Shown piece by piece: positions 7,976-16,630 of a stretch of 39,079 bases of DNA (position 1 is its first letter; each line of letters opens with the position of its first letter). Origin of the DNA: an uncultured Eubacterium sp. (GTDB lineage: Bacteria; Bacillota; Clostridia; Oscillospirales; Acutalibacteraceae); NCBI GenBank assembly GCA_905233545.1, contig CAJOEV010000017.1, forward strand, positions 1-39,079, written 5' to 3'. The position numbers and the translations under genes were made by a program. Below the pieces are notes generated by a model, which was not told where the DNA came from, ran no database searches, and saw only the letters and a list, made by a program, of their open reading frames with translations.

Positions 7976-8778
7976 TATATTGATTTTACAATCTCCTTAA
8001 TGAGTTTTTCAAAATTCTGTGAGACACTGTCAGCCGTTTCAACAACCTCTTCACCCGACAGCTTTTTGTCAAGTATTCCGCATGCATAGTTTGTTATAAG
8101 ACTGATTGCACAAACCTTGAATCCGCAGTGAACGGCAGCAATCGTTTCAATTGCAGTGCTCATTCCGACCGCATCTGCACCTAAGGCAGAAATCATTTTT
8201 ATCTCGGCGGGAGTTTCGAATTGAGGACCTTTGAGCTGACAGTAAACTCCTTTTTTTAGCGGAATACTATTATTTATCGCAACTTCTTTAATTGTTTTTT
8301 GAAGTTCAATATCATATGCGTTGCTCATATCAGGAAACCGATTTCCGAGAAAATCAATGTTTTTGCCGATAAGAGGGGAGTCAACGAAACATGATATGTG
8401 GTCGCTTATCATCATAAAGTCACCTGGCTTTAAATCCTTGTTTATTCCTCCTGCGGCATTGGTAAGAATAAGTTTCTTTGCGCCCATGAGTCTCATAAGT
8501 CTTATAGGAAAAGCAATGTGTTTTGCTGAATATCCCTCATAAAGATGAACTCTGCCCTGCATTAAAACAACTTTTTTGCCTTCCATTTCACCAAAAACAA
8601 AACGTCCTCTGTGTGAGGGTGCGGTAGAAATCGGAAAGCCTTCTATATTCCTATAGTCAATAATGCATTTTATATCAATTTTATCTGCAAGCTCACCGAG
8701 CCCCGAACCGAGAACAATGGCAATTTCGGGAACTATATCGGTTTTGCTTCTTATGTATTCAAGTTGAGCCTTAAGCAT
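7975..8778 (-). CDS. punA: Purine nucleoside phosphorylase (trimeric PNP family)
   Basis: It phosphorolyses purine nucleosides (inosine, guanosine; here possibly methylthioinosine or deoxyinosine) to base plus ribose 1-phosphate. The 267-residue product shows the trimeric-PNP features: LGSGLG phosphate loop, [19 protein letters not shown], the substrate-binding [10 protein letters not shown] and the purine-discriminating TNYACGI with asparagine. The frame also allows a GTG at 8787, but that codon is part of the GAGGTG ribosome binding site (8790-8785), so the ATG at 8778 was chosen. It is first in the operon with mtnA and mtaD and is transcribed from a strong promoter divergent from a BMP-family lipoprotein. 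The symbol could equally be deoD-like or mtnP-like. Asparagine in TNYACGI favours 6-oxopurines, which matches a preceding deamination step. Confidence 0.9.
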   Translation of the reverse strand: MLKAQLEYIRSKTDIVPEIAIVLGSGLGELADKIDIKCIIDYRNIEGFPISTAPSHRGRFVFGEMEGKKVVLMQGRVHLYEGYSAKHIAFPIRLMRLMGAKKLILTNAAGGINKDLKPGDFMMISDHISCFVDSPLIGKNIDFLGNRFPDMSNAYDIELQKTIKEVAINNSIPLKKGVYCQLKGPQFETPAEIKMISALGADAVGMSTAIETIAAVHCGFKVCAISLITNYACGILDKKLSGEEVVETADSVSQNFEKLIKEIVKSI

Positions 8779-8796
8779 AACAGTCACCTCTATTTA

Positions 8797-8825
8797 ATTA
8801 TAGGAAATATGAAGTAATAAATCAA
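8797..8825 (-). promoter_or_regulatory. Sigma-A promoter of punA-mtnA-mtaD
   Basis: Read on the minus strand, TTGATT (8825-8820) and TATAAT (8802-8797) are separated by 17 bp and lie seven bases before the GAGGTG of punA. It is divergent from the promoter of the BMP lipoprotein; the two -35 boxes are only 17 bp apart. Confidence 0.8.
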
Positions 8826-8842
8826 TTATTTTTTATAATCTA

Positions 8843-8871
8843 TTGAAATATGTTTGTATATTTGATATTAT
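8843..8871 (+). promoter_or_regulatory. Sigma-A promoter of the BMP lipoprotein gene
   Basis: TTGAAA (8843-8848) and TATTAT (8866-8871) have a 17-bp spacer. They lie 36 bases before the ATG at 8908, which is preceded by TTGGAGG. Confidence 0.78.
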
Positions 8872-8907
8872 TTTATTTGGAGTATTCTGTATATTGGAGG
8901 CTAAAAT

Positions 8908-10575
8908 ATGAAGAAAGTTATTTCTGCTGTTCTTGCAGCGCTTATGGTTATCGGCTGTTTATCATTTGCAGGCTGTGCTAAGAAGGGCAGTGAAGGATAC
9001 GATGTTGTTATGATAACCGACGGCTCTGCTGTCAATGACGGCGCATATAATGAAAGCGCATGGAACGGCATTAAGAAATACGGTGACGAGAATAATGTTT
9101 CATATCGCTACTATCAGCCTTCTCCCGATGAAAACGGCAAACTGAGTGTTGATACAATCAAGAATTATATCGACCTTGCAGCTAAAGATAACGCAAAATT
9201 CGTTGTTCTTCCGGGCGAAGCATTTGCTGTCAGTGCATATGAAATTGCTCCTGCATATTCAGATATCAATTTCATTCTCGTTGACGCAATGCCCCATGCA
9301 GAAAAGGATGAAACAGTTCGTTTCCAGAGCAATGTTATGTGCATTTCATTCAATGCGCTTGAAGCAGGCTTTCTTGCAGGCTACAGTGCTGTTATAGACG
9401 GATTTAATAAGCTTGGATACCTCGGTGCAGTTGGCTCAAAGTCATCGGGTGATTACGGCGCAGGTTTTGCTCAGGGTGCTGCCTTTGCAGCTGACCAGAA
9501 GGATATTCCCGTTGTTCTTGATTATGCTAATTATGATGCATCAAATCTTAACTATGATTATGCTGTAAATATCAAAGCAGTTTATAAGAAAGTCAGCGAA
9601 GAAAAAGAAAAAACCTTCAAGGTTAAAGTTGAAGGCGGTCTTGGAAGCGGTGTTTATACCGACGGTCAGAATGTCACTATTTCTGCAAATCCTGCTTCCG
9701 AAGGCAAAAAGTTTGACCATTGGGAAACAAAGAGCGATACCGAAGGCGTTCGTGATTCAAAGGTTAATATTTCGTCAAAAAGCGATGAATCAATGAATCT
9801 TCTTGTCGGTGACTGCGATTGCACAATTACCGCTGTTTATGAAGTAACCGATGAGGCAGCTGAAGAGGAAACTCAGGAAGAGGAAGCTCCGAAGGACGAA
9901 AATGCCTTTGCATTTGAAGTAAATGTTGAAAACGGAACTGGCAGCGGTGAATACTATGCAGGTGAAAAGGTTCAGATTGTTGCCGATGCACCTAAGGACG
10001 GTTATATGTTCGAAAAATGGGAAAGCGTTGACAATCAGGGACTTGCAACGGGTATTGCAATGGATAATGAATATGACTACACAACCGAATTTGAAATGGT
10101 TGACCGTATTGCATCTGTTGCAGAAAAAATGTATGACGACGGTACGCAGATTGTTTTCGGCGGCGGAAATCCGACAAGCGATTCAGTTTTCACAGCAACC
10201 GAAAACTTTGATTATCAGGTCTGGGCATTCGGCTCGGGTACCGATGAACACAGCAAGAGCAATTGCTATGCTTCCGTTGTAAATGATTACGGTGCTGCCG
10301 TTAAGCTTGCACTTGAAGGCTATATGCCGGGCGGAGTTCTTTCGGCAAACTGTGCAAACGGCTGTATCTATGTAACGGGCAAGAGCCTTGAGGAATACAA
10401 AAAAGACAAGAAAGGCAATGAGGTTGAAAACGAAGAGTACAACGGCGATTATGCAATGATTTATCAGGCACTTGCCGACGGTAAGTTCAATCTTGTCAAT
10501 ATGGAGTCTGGCGGAGATGTCCGCAATGCCATTGAATCCTCCTGTTTAACTGTTAATTACTGGATAAATGAATAA
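8908..10575 (+). CDS. BMP/PnrA-family substrate-binding lipoprotein with inserted InlB-like repeats
   Basis: This is a 555-residue lipoprotein expected on the outer face of the membrane. The signal peptide ends at lipobox cysteine C23 (FAGC), with C17 as a less likely alternative. The N-terminal half (about 30-210) and C-terminal half (about 399-555) resemble basic membrane protein/PnrA nucleoside-binding proteins, with ITDGSAVNDGAYNESAWNGI and later AEKMYDDGTQIVFGGG. Between them lie two divergent InlB-type beta-repeats, about 236-311 (GSGVYTDGQNVTI, FDHWE, CTITAVYE) and 334-397 (GSGEYYAGEKVQI, MFEKWE). An acidic linker joins them. No ABC permease or ATPase is adjacent. It is divergent from the nucleoside salvage operon, which makes a nucleoside ligand plausible. 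The insert in a substrate-binding fold is unusual; see findings. Confidence 0.85.
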   Translation: MKKVISAVLAALMVIGCLSFAGCAKKGSEGYDVVMITDGSAVNDGAYNESAWNGIKKYGDENNVSYRYYQPSPDENGKLSVDTIKNYIDLAAKDNAKFVVLPGEAFAVSAYEIAPAYSDINFILVDAMPHAEKDETVRFQSNVMCISFNALEAGFLAGYSAVIDGFNKLGYLGAVGSKSSGDYGAGFAQGAAFAADQKDIPVVLDYANYDASNLNYDYAVNIKAVYKKVSEEKEKTFKVKVEGGLGSGVYTDGQNVTISANPASEGKKFDHWETKSDTEGVRDSKVNISSKSDESMNLLVGDCDCTITAVYEVTDEAAEEETQEEEAPKDENAFAFEVNVENGTGSGEYYAGEKVQIVADAPKDGYMFEKWESVDNQGLATGIAMDNEYDYTTEFEMVDRIASVAEKMYDDGTQIVFGGGNPTSDSVFTATENFDYQVWAFGSGTDEHSKSNCYASVVNDYGAAVKLALEGYMPGGVLSANCANGCIYVTGKSLEEYKKDKKGNEVENEEYNGDYAMIYQALADGKFNLVNMESGGDVRNAIESSCLTVNYWINE

Positions 10576-10584
10576 ATATAACGA

Positions 10585-10614
10585 AAAACGGCTCGTTTGA
10601 GCCGTTTTTGCTTT
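10585..10614 (+). terminator. Terminator of the BMP lipoprotein gene
   Basis: AAACGGCTC and GAGCCGTTT pair around a GTTT loop and are followed by TTGCTTTT. It lies between convergent genes and could also slow transcription arriving from the MIF-family gene. Confidence 0.85.
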
Positions 10615-10616
10615 TA

Positions 10617-10958
10617 TCAGAATGTCATATTATTCCAGCCCCACTGGGATGAACCGCTGAATTTAACATAAATCATATCGGGTGAAATGCCGAGGTTTGA
10701 ATTGAGTATTTTGCAAACCTCTTTTGTCATTGCATTACACTGTTCATCGGTTGATTTGCCGAAAACGCTGACATCAACAAATGCCATAGGCGCATTGCTC
10801 TGACCTTTGAAATACATCTCTTTTTCATCTTCGAAATTAAGCATAAGCCAGCTTTCGGTTTTGCCGAGAAGGGAAAGCGCTTTACCGTATTCGCTTTTGA
10901 TTATTTCTCTTTTTTCATCAGAAATCTTTGTGTTGGTTGTTGTTGTGATATAAGGCAT
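10617..10958 (-). CDS. MIF/phenylpyruvate tautomerase family protein
   Basis: The 113-residue product belongs to the macrophage migration inhibitory factor family. Proline 2, the catalytic base after removal of Met, is followed by YITTTTN. The internal PMAFVDVSVFGK strand and the C-terminal ISPDMIYVKF and WGWNNMTF are highly characteristic. Family members are small homotrimeric keto-enol tautomerases; the bacterial substrate is generally unknown. An AGGAGG overlaps the rnhA stop ten bases upstream, so the two genes form a minus-strand pair, although no functional link is evident. Confidence 0.9.
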   Translation of the reverse strand: MPYITTTTNTKISDEKREIIKSEYGKALSLLGKTESWLMLNFEDEKEMYFKGQSNAPMAFVDVSVFGKSTDEQCNAMTKEVCKILNSNLGISPDMIYVKFSGSSQWGWNNMTF

Positions 10959-10968
10959 AATGTTCCTC

Positions 10969-11403
10969 CTAATTATTCATATATTCATTAACTGCGAGTT
11001 TATCACAGCGTTCATTATATTTGTGTCCGTCGTGACCTTTTACCCAGATGAATTCAACATCGTGTTCTTCAAGAAGAGCGAGAAGCTCCTCCCATAAATC
11101 AACATTCAAAGCAGGCTTTTTATCAGCTTTTCTCCAGTTGTTTGCTTCCCACGAATAAACCCATCCCTGGTTAATTGCGTCGCATACATATTTTGAATCA
11201 GTTGTAAGTTTAACAGAGCAGGGCTCTTTGAGCGCTTTCAGTGCTTCAATAACAGCAGTAAGCTCCATTCGGTTATTTGTTGTCTGAGCATCAAAACCGC
11301 TGAGCTCTTTTTCGTGTCCGTTATAAACAAGCACTGCGCCCCATCCGCCTTTGCCGGGATTTCCGCTGCATGCGCCGTCTGTGTATATTTCTACAAGTTT
11401 CAT
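10969..11403 (-). CDS. rnhA: Ribonuclease HI
   Basis: It cleaves the RNA strand of RNA-DNA hybrids. The 144-residue product has the four acidic active-site residues at the expected positions: D9 in [12 protein letters not shown]47 in NRMELTA, D69 in TTDSKYV and D134 in NERCDKLA. The basic handle region (WRKADKKP) and VKGHDGH are also present. An AAAGGA ribosome binding site precedes the ATG at 11403. It is the first gene of a pair with the MIF-family gene. The 250-nt region upstream is divergent from the RNase J gene. Confidence 0.96.
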   Translation of the reverse strand: MKLVEIYTDGACSGNPGKGGWGAVLVYNGHEKELSGFDAQTTNNRMELTAVIEALKALKEPCSVKLTTDSKYVCDAINQGWVYSWEANNWRKADKKPALNVDLWEELLALLEEHDVEFIWVKGHDGHKYNERCDKLAVNEYMNN

Positions 11404-11425
11404 ATAAAAATTCCTTTGAAGATTT

Positions 11426-11511
11426 AAGGTTTTAGCTTATAGGGTTAGGTTTGGGTGATTCGCACGGTTATAATTGACATTATCCAAAAACCTGAAACCT
11501 AATGCCTAATG
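11426..11511. repeat. Imperfect inverted repeat in the rnhA-rnj intergenic region
   Basis: A GGTTT/TTAGG-rich stretch at 11426-11456 and a CCAAAAACC/AAACCTAATGCC stretch at 11483-11511 are rough reverse complements with an AT-rich centre. This resembles a degenerate intergenic repeat element. No ORF with a ribosome binding site is seen in it. Confidence 0.4.
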
Positions 11512-11569
11512 TATATTTTACCATTAGTTTGGCTAATAATCAATATAGTGTAAATAATTTTCGCAGCAC

Positions 11570-11598
11570 TTGACATAATTTATATAATAATATATTAT
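11570..11598 (+). promoter_or_regulatory. Sigma-A promoter of the RNase J gene
   Basis: TTGACA (11570-11575) and TATTAT (11593-11598) have a 17-bp spacer. About 50 nt of leader separate the probable start site from the ATG at 11654, which has AGGAGG upstream. Confidence 0.78.
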
Positions 11599-11653
11599 AA
11601 GTGATAACTATATTGCGGAAAAATATAAAGAAAAACAGGAGGTCTTTATTTTA

Positions 11654-13429
11654 ATGACAAATGAAAAAAAGATGCCAAATTCCGGTGCTAAGGGAAAACG
11701 GAATTCCCAGAGGCGCTATTATACCTACCGAAAGGCATCAAAGAAATCCCAGCCCGTTTTCCATACTGAAACGGAAAAGGTGAAGATTTCTTTTCTTGGG
11801 GGTATGAACGAAATTGGAAAGAATATGACTCTTTACGAGTATAAAAACGATATGTTTATCGTTGACTGCGGTCTGGCATTCCCGACTGCAGAACTTCCAG
11901 GAGTCGATTTGGTTATACCCGATTTCACTCATATTCTCAACAATCGCGACAGGATAAGAGGTATAATAATCACTCACGGTCACGAGGACCACATTGGCGC
12001 GCTTGCATATCTTTTGAAGCAGGCAAACATTCCCGTATATGCAACAAAGCTCACAATCGGACTTATCAAAGGCAAGCTTGAGGAGCATGGTATATTGAAT
12101 CTTGCAAAGCTTGTTGAAATCAAGCCGAGGGACAATATAACTCTCGGAGCATTCAATATAGAGCTTATTCATGTCAATCATTCAATTCCGGATTCCGTCG
12201 GTCTTGCAATAAGATGTCCCGCAGGAATAATCATCCAGACGGGCGACTTTAAAATAGACACAACTCCCGTTGACGGAGATATGATTGATTTGCCGAGATT
12301 TGCAGAATACGGAAAGAAAGGCGTTCTTGCTTTGCTTTCCGATTCAACAAACGCAGAGCGCCCGGGAACAACGCCTTCCGAAAGCATGGTTGGCGACAGT
12401 TTCGGAACGCTTTTCAGAAAAGCGGGAACAAGAAGAATTATTGTTGCAACCTTTGCATCAAATATCCACAGAGTTCAGCAGATTATGGACGTTGCAAAGG
12501 CAACCAAAAGAAAGGTTGCTGTTCTTGGCAGAAGTCTTGAAAACCTTGTTAATGTCGGTGCCGAGCTCGGATATCTGAATGTTCCTAAAAATGTTCTGAT
12601 TTCAATCGACACAATTAATAACTACAGCGATGATAAGCTTGTTATCATAACAACGGGCTCCCAGGGTGAGCCTATGTCGGCGCTGACAAAAATTGCAACG
12701 GGTGAACACAGAAAGGTTAATATAACCCCGAATGATTATGTAATCATATCGGCAACCCCAATCCCGGGTAATGAGAAAATGGTTGGCAATATAGTTAATA
12801 TTCTCATAAAACAGGGCGTTGAGGTTATTTATGAAAATATGTACGATGTTCACGCATCGGGTCACGCCTGTCAGCAGGATTTAAAGCTGATGATAGGCAT
12901 GGTAAAGCCAAAGTTCTTTATTCCCGTTCACGGTGAGCAAAAGCATCTAGTCAAGCATGCTTCTTTAGCACAGCAGATGGGAATTCCGAAAAAGAATATC
13001 TTTATCGGTGATATCGGCAACTGTATTGAAATATCACAGGACGAGGTCAAAAAGCTTGACAATGTTCCTGCTGGCGAGATATATGTTGACGGCTACGGTG
13101 TCGGCGATGTCGGAAATGTTGTTTTAAACGACAGAAAACGACTGAGCAAGGACGGTATTATTATTGTTGTTGCAACAATCGATTCACAAAACGGTTATGT
13201 TGTTTCAGGTCCCGATATCGTTTCAAGAGGATTTGTTTTCGTCAAGGAAAACGAAGAGCTTATGGCAAGCGCAAGAGAAGTTGCAGTTAATGTTTTCAAT
13301 TCGCAGTATAATAACAAATACCGCGATTGGAATTCACTTAAAACAAAACTTCGTGATGAGATTTCAAAGCTTATGTATGAAAAAACCAAGCGCTCACCGA
13401 TGATTCTTCCAATCTTTATGGAAATTTGA
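11654..13429 (+). CDS. rnj: Ribonuclease J
   Basis: This is a 591-residue metallo-beta-lactamase/beta-CASP ribonuclease with endo- and 5'-3' exonuclease activity, central to mRNA turnover and rRNA maturation in Firmicutes. After a basic, low-complexity N-terminal extension of about 38 residues come the SFLGGMNEIGKNM strand, the metal motif HGHEDH (H108-H113), GDFKID, the beta-CASP domain and the late HASGHACQQDL and PVHGE motifs. The C-terminal domain is complete. The ATG at 11654 follows an AGGAGG. It could be RNase J1 or J2; only one copy is in the window. It leads into rplI-dnaB-tilS-ftsH, the position in which many Firmicutes carry gdpP. Confidence 0.94.
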   Translation: MTNEKKMPNSGAKGKRNSQRRYYTYRKASKKSQPVFHTETEKVKISFLGGMNEIGKNMTLYEYKNDMFIVDCGLAFPTAELPGVDLVIPDFTHILNNRDRIRGIIITHGHEDHIGALAYLLKQANIPVYATKLTIGLIKGKLEEHGILNLAKLVEIKPRDNITLGAFNIELIHVNHSIPDSVGLAIRCPAGIIIQTGDFKIDTTPVDGDMIDLPRFAEYGKKGVLALLSDSTNAERPGTTPSESMVGDSFGTLFRKAGTRRIIVATFASNIHRVQQIMDVAKATKRKVAVLGRSLENLVNVGAELGYLNVPKNVLISIDTINNYSDDKLVIITTGSQGEPMSALTKIATGEHRKVNITPNDYVIISATPIPGNEKMVGNIVNILIKQGVEVIYENMYDVHASGHACQQDLKLMIGMVKPKFFIPVHGEQKHLVKHASLAQQMGIPKKNIFIGDIGNCIEISQDEVKKLDNVPAGEIYVDGYGVGDVGNVVLNDRKRLSKDGIIIVVATIDSQNGYVVSGPDIVSRGFVFVKENEELMASAREVAVNVFNSQYNNKYRDWNSLKTKLRDEISKLMYEKTKRSPMILPIFMEI

Positions 13430-13430
13430 C

Positions 13431-13485
13431 GTAGGGGCGGTTATTACAGCGAACAATGTAGGGGTCGGCGCCCTCGACGACCCGT
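13431..13485 (+). repeat. GTAGGG-type intergenic repeat, copy A
   Basis: Two adjoining units are seen: GTAGGGGCGG at 13431-13440, then GTAGGGGTCG at 13458-13467. The latter has a hairpin GGGTCG (13462-13467) / CGACCC (13478-13483). It lies between rnj and the rplI ribosome binding site. A related two-unit element occurs at 29849-29897 with different arms that also pair. Confidence 0.6.
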
Positions 13486-13505
13486 TAGTATAGGAGGACA
13501 AACAA

Positions 13506-13949
13506 ATGAAAGTTATTTTAAAAGCGGATGTAAAATCACTCGGAAAGAAAGGCGAACTTGTTAACACAAGCGACGGATATGCAAGAAACTTTCTCTTCCC
13601 GAAAGGACTTGCAGTTGAAGCAAACGCCTCTGCACTGAATGAATATAAAAACAAGGAAAAAGCAAAGCAGTTCCATAAGGCAGAAGAAATCAAGGCTGCC
13701 AATGCAGTAAAGGATGAGCTTGAAGGCAAAACCGTTAAATTAACTGCAAAAGCAGGCGCAAACGGAAAACTTTTCGGTTCGGTTACTTCAAAGGATGTTG
13801 CCGAAAAGATAAAGAAGGAGTTTTCTCAGGATATCGACAAGAGAAAAATCGTTATGCAGGATGTTAAAGCCTTTGGAACATATCAGGCAGAACTTAAAAT
13901 CTATCAGGGAATATCTGCAAATATCTTTGTTCAGGTTTCCGAGGAATAA
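13506..13949 (+). CDS. rplI: 50S ribosomal protein L9
   Basis: The 147-residue product is a typical bL9. The N-terminal RNA-binding domain ([19 protein letters not shown], then [14 protein letters not shown]) is followed by a long charged connecting helix (about 45-75) and the C-terminal domain ([15 protein letters not shown] to IFVQV). The TAGGAGGAC ribosome binding site lies just after the intergenic GTAGGG repeat. The gene precedes dnaB, the usual order in Firmicutes. Confidence 0.97.
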   Translation: MKVILKADVKSLGKKGELVNTSDGYARNFLFPKGLAVEANASALNEYKNKEKAKQFHKAEEIKAANAVKDELEGKTVKLTAKAGANGKLFGSVTSKDVAEKIKKEFSQDIDKRKIVMQDVKAFGTYQAELKIYQGISANIFVQVSEE

Positions 13950-13978
13950 ATATTAATTGATGTAAGAGGGGAATTAAA

Positions 13979-15343
13979 ATGCCCGAAAATGTTAATGTAA
14001 ATTTACCGTATAATCTTGAAGCGGAGCAAAGCGTTTTAGGTTGTATACTCATAGAGCCAAGCTGCATGAATGATGTTATCGACCATCTTAAACCCGAAAG
14101 CTTCTATCTTCCGCAGCACCGCGAGATTTTCTCGATTATGCTTTCAATGTTCACAACACAGAATGGCGCCATTGACCCTGTTCTTGTTGCTGACGCACTT
14201 GCAAAATCAGGGAAGTACGATATCGCAGGCGGAAGGGATTACCTTGTTCAGCTTTATAATACTGTTCCGTCAACTGCTAATGCAGTTAAGTATGCTAAGA
14301 TTGTTAAAGAACAGTATTATCTAAGAACGCTTATTCAGGTTGCTCAGGAAATAATGGATGATGCTGCCTCAGGAAGCGGAGATGCTTCGGTAATTCTTGA
14401 TTCAGCGGAACAGAAAATATACGATATCCGTCAGGGCAAAGAATCAACAGGACCGTCGAAAATCGGCGATGTTATTCTCAACGGTGTTTACGGCAAGCTT
14501 AAAGAGCTCACAGGCGAAAATGCCGATGACTATAAGGGAATTCCGACTGGATTCGGCGCTCTTGATAAATACACAACTGGATTTAATAAATCAGACTTCA
14601 TTCTTATCGGCGCGCGTCCTGCAATGGGTAAAACAAGCTTTGCCCTCAACCTTGCAGACAATGTATCTATGATTGGAAAGAAGAAATGTGTTTTCTTCTC
14701 ACTCGAGATGACTAAGGAACAGCTTGCCGAAAGACTTCTGGCTTCAAGAGCAGGCGTTCCTTCACAGAAATTCAGAACGGGCGACCTTAACGACGATGAA
14801 TGGATAAGAGTCGGAAATGCCGCTTCTGCTTTCAGGGATGTCGAGTTGTATCTCGACGATACATCATCAATAACAGTGCCTGAAATCAAGTCAAGAGTAA
14901 GACGACTTAAAGGCGTTGATATTGTTATTATCGACTATTTGGGATTGGTGCAGTCCGCTGTCAGAAAAGAAAACAGAGTTCAGGAGGTTACCGAAATAAC
15001 CCGTAATCTCAAAATGATGGCAAAGGATTTAAACATCCCCGTTATCTGCTGTGCTCAGTTATCTCGTGGAACTGAGGGACGCGGAAAATCCCATAAGCCC
15101 CAGCTTTCAGACCTTCGAGAATCGGGCTCAATTGAGCAGGACGCTGATATTGTTATGTTCCTTTACCGTCCTGACTACTATAAAAACGAGCTCTCCGAAG
15201 ATAAGGTTGAGGAAATTGATGAAACACTAACCGAGCTTATTGTTGCCAAAAACCGTCACGGTCAGACAGGCACTATCGAGCTTTCGTTTGATAAGGAATT
15301 CACAAGATTCCGTGCAGTTGAAAATGTCAGAGAATACGATTAA
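13979..15343 (+). CDS. dnaB: Replicative DNA helicase DnaB
   Basis: This 454-residue protein is the hexameric 5'-3' helicase that unwinds the replication fork. The N-terminal helical domain (NLEAEQSVLGCILIEP onward) is followed by the RecA-like domain with Walker A GARPAMGKT (211-219), SLEMTKEQL, Walker B VDIVIIDYLGLV, and the DLRESGSIEQDADIVMFLYR region. Near the end lies the AKNRHGQTGT arginine-finger segment. In Bacillus the orthologue is called dnaC. No intein is present. The end of the gene overlaps tilS by 20 bases. Confidence 0.97.
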   Translation: MPENVNVNLPYNLEAEQSVLGCILIEPSCMNDVIDHLKPESFYLPQHREIFSIMLSMFTTQNGAIDPVLVADALAKSGKYDIAGGRDYLVQLYNTVPSTANAVKYAKIVKEQYYLRTLIQVAQEIMDDAASGSGDASVILDSAEQKIYDIRQGKESTGPSKIGDVILNGVYGKLKELTGENADDYKGIPTGFGALDKYTTGFNKSDFILIGARPAMGKTSFALNLADNVSMIGKKKCVFFSLEMTKEQLAERLLASRAGVPSQKFRTGDLNDDEWIRVGNAASAFRDVELYLDDTSSITVPEIKSRVRRLKGVDIVIIDYLGLVQSAVRKENRVQEVTEITRNLKMMAKDLNIPVICCAQLSRGTEGRGKSHKPQLSDLRESGSIEQDADIVMFLYRPDYYKNELSEDKVEEIDETLTELIVAKNRHGQTGTIELSFDKEFTRFRAVENVREYD

Positions 15344-16625
15344 AATCAGTAAAACAATTCAAAAATACAATATGCTCCAAAACGGTGATTTTGTTGTTGT
15401 CGGCGTTTCGGGCGGTGCGGATTCAATGCTTCTTCTGAGCTATCTGATTTCAATCAGAGATGAGATGAATCTAAGAATTCTTGCCGCAAATGTTGAACAC
15501 GGAATCAGGGGCGAGGAATCTGTTAACGACAGTCTTTTTGTTGAAAGCTTCTGCAAACAAAACGGCGTTGAATTTGAATGCTTAAAGATTAACGCGCCCG
15601 CCCTTGCAAAGGAAGCAGGAATGGGCGTTGAAGAGTATTCAAGAAAAAGACGCTATGAGTTTTTCGAGTCCTTTACTCCCGACAAAATCGCAACGGCGCA
15701 TAATCTCTCCGACAATGTTGAAACGGTCTTATTCCGTTTGAGCCGCGGAACCTCATTAAACGGCTGCTGCGGAATACCCGCTGTCAGAGAAAACGTTATC
15801 CGCCCGTTAATTGAACTTACTTCAGATGAAATAAGGGAAGAGTGTAAAAACGGCGAAATACCTTTCGTTGTTGATTCAACAAATTCTGATAATAACTATT
15901 CAAGAAACTATATCAGAAATGTGATTATTCCTGAATTTGAAAAGCTCAATCCCTCTTTTGAAAGGACATTTGAAAGATTCATAAGCAGTGCAGCAGAGGA
16001 TAGTTCGTATCTCAATGAAGAGAGCGAAAAATGCTTTGATAATTGCAAGAACGAAAACGGACTTGATATAAAGAAACTCAAAACTTATCACAGCGCTGTT
16101 TCAAAAAGAGCAATAATTCTTCTTGCAGAAGAAAGCGGAGCTTCACTTGATGAGCTTCATCTTGGCGGTGTATATGAGCTCCTTTCAAAAAGAGGAAGGT
16201 TTCAGATAAGAAATAATATCTTTGCTATTTCGGATTTAAAAACTCTGAGAATTAGCGAAATTGATAATTCAGAAATTGAATTTGTGTGCCGTGAAAGAAT
16301 TATCGGCATTGATGAATTTTTAAATAAATGTGAATTATTAAAAAAAGAATTTGATTTTTACTGTGATTATGATAAAATAATCGGCAGTGTTTCGGCAAGA
16401 CAGCGAGAAGAGGGCGATTGCATTTCTCCTGCAAAAAGAAATTGCACAAAGTCACTCAAAAAGCTTTTTAACGAGCTGAAAATTCCTGCCGACAAAAGAA
16501 GCAAAATCCCGATAGTTGCGGATGATTTCGGGGTTATAGGTGTTTCATCATACTGCGCTGATGAAAGAGTCAGACTTGATGAAGCAACAAAAAAAGTTCT
16601 TTTACTCAAAATAACGGAGGACTAA
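15324..16625 (+). CDS. tilS: tRNA(Ile)-lysidine synthetase TilS
   Basis: It modifies C34 of the AUA-reading tRNA-Ile to lysidine using ATP and lysine, and is essential for decoding AUA. The 433-residue product has the N-type ATP-pyrophosphatase loop SGGADS (S29-S34), followed by NVEHGIRGEES, AHNLSDNVETVLFRLSRGT and DSTNSDNNYSRNYIRN, then a C-terminal substrate-recognition region. The start chosen is the ATG at 15324, inside the dnaB end. The frame is open further upstream, but that stretch is only dnaB in another frame. The commonly linked hpt gene is absent; ftsH follows directly. Confidence 0.94.
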   Translation: MSENTIKISKTIQKYNMLQNGDFVVVGVSGGADSMLLLSYLISIRDEMNLRILAANVEHGIRGEESVNDSLFVESFCKQNGVEFECLKINAPALAKEAGMGVEEYSRKRRYEFFESFTPDKIATAHNLSDNVETVLFRLSRGTSLNGCCGIPAVRENVIRPLIELTSDEIREECKNGEIPFVVDSTNSDNNYSRNYIRNVIIPEFEKLNPSFERTFERFISSAAEDSSYLNEESEKCFDNCKNENGLDIKKLKTYHSAVSKRAIILLAEESGASLDELHLGGVYELLSKRGRFQIRNNIFAISDLKTLRISEIDNSEIEFVCRERIIGIDEFLNKCELLKKEFDFYCDYDKIIGSVSARQREEGDCISPAKRNCTKSLKKLFNELKIPADKRSKIPIVADDFGVIGVSSYCADERVRLDEATKKVLLLKITED

Positions 16626-16630
16626 TTTTA

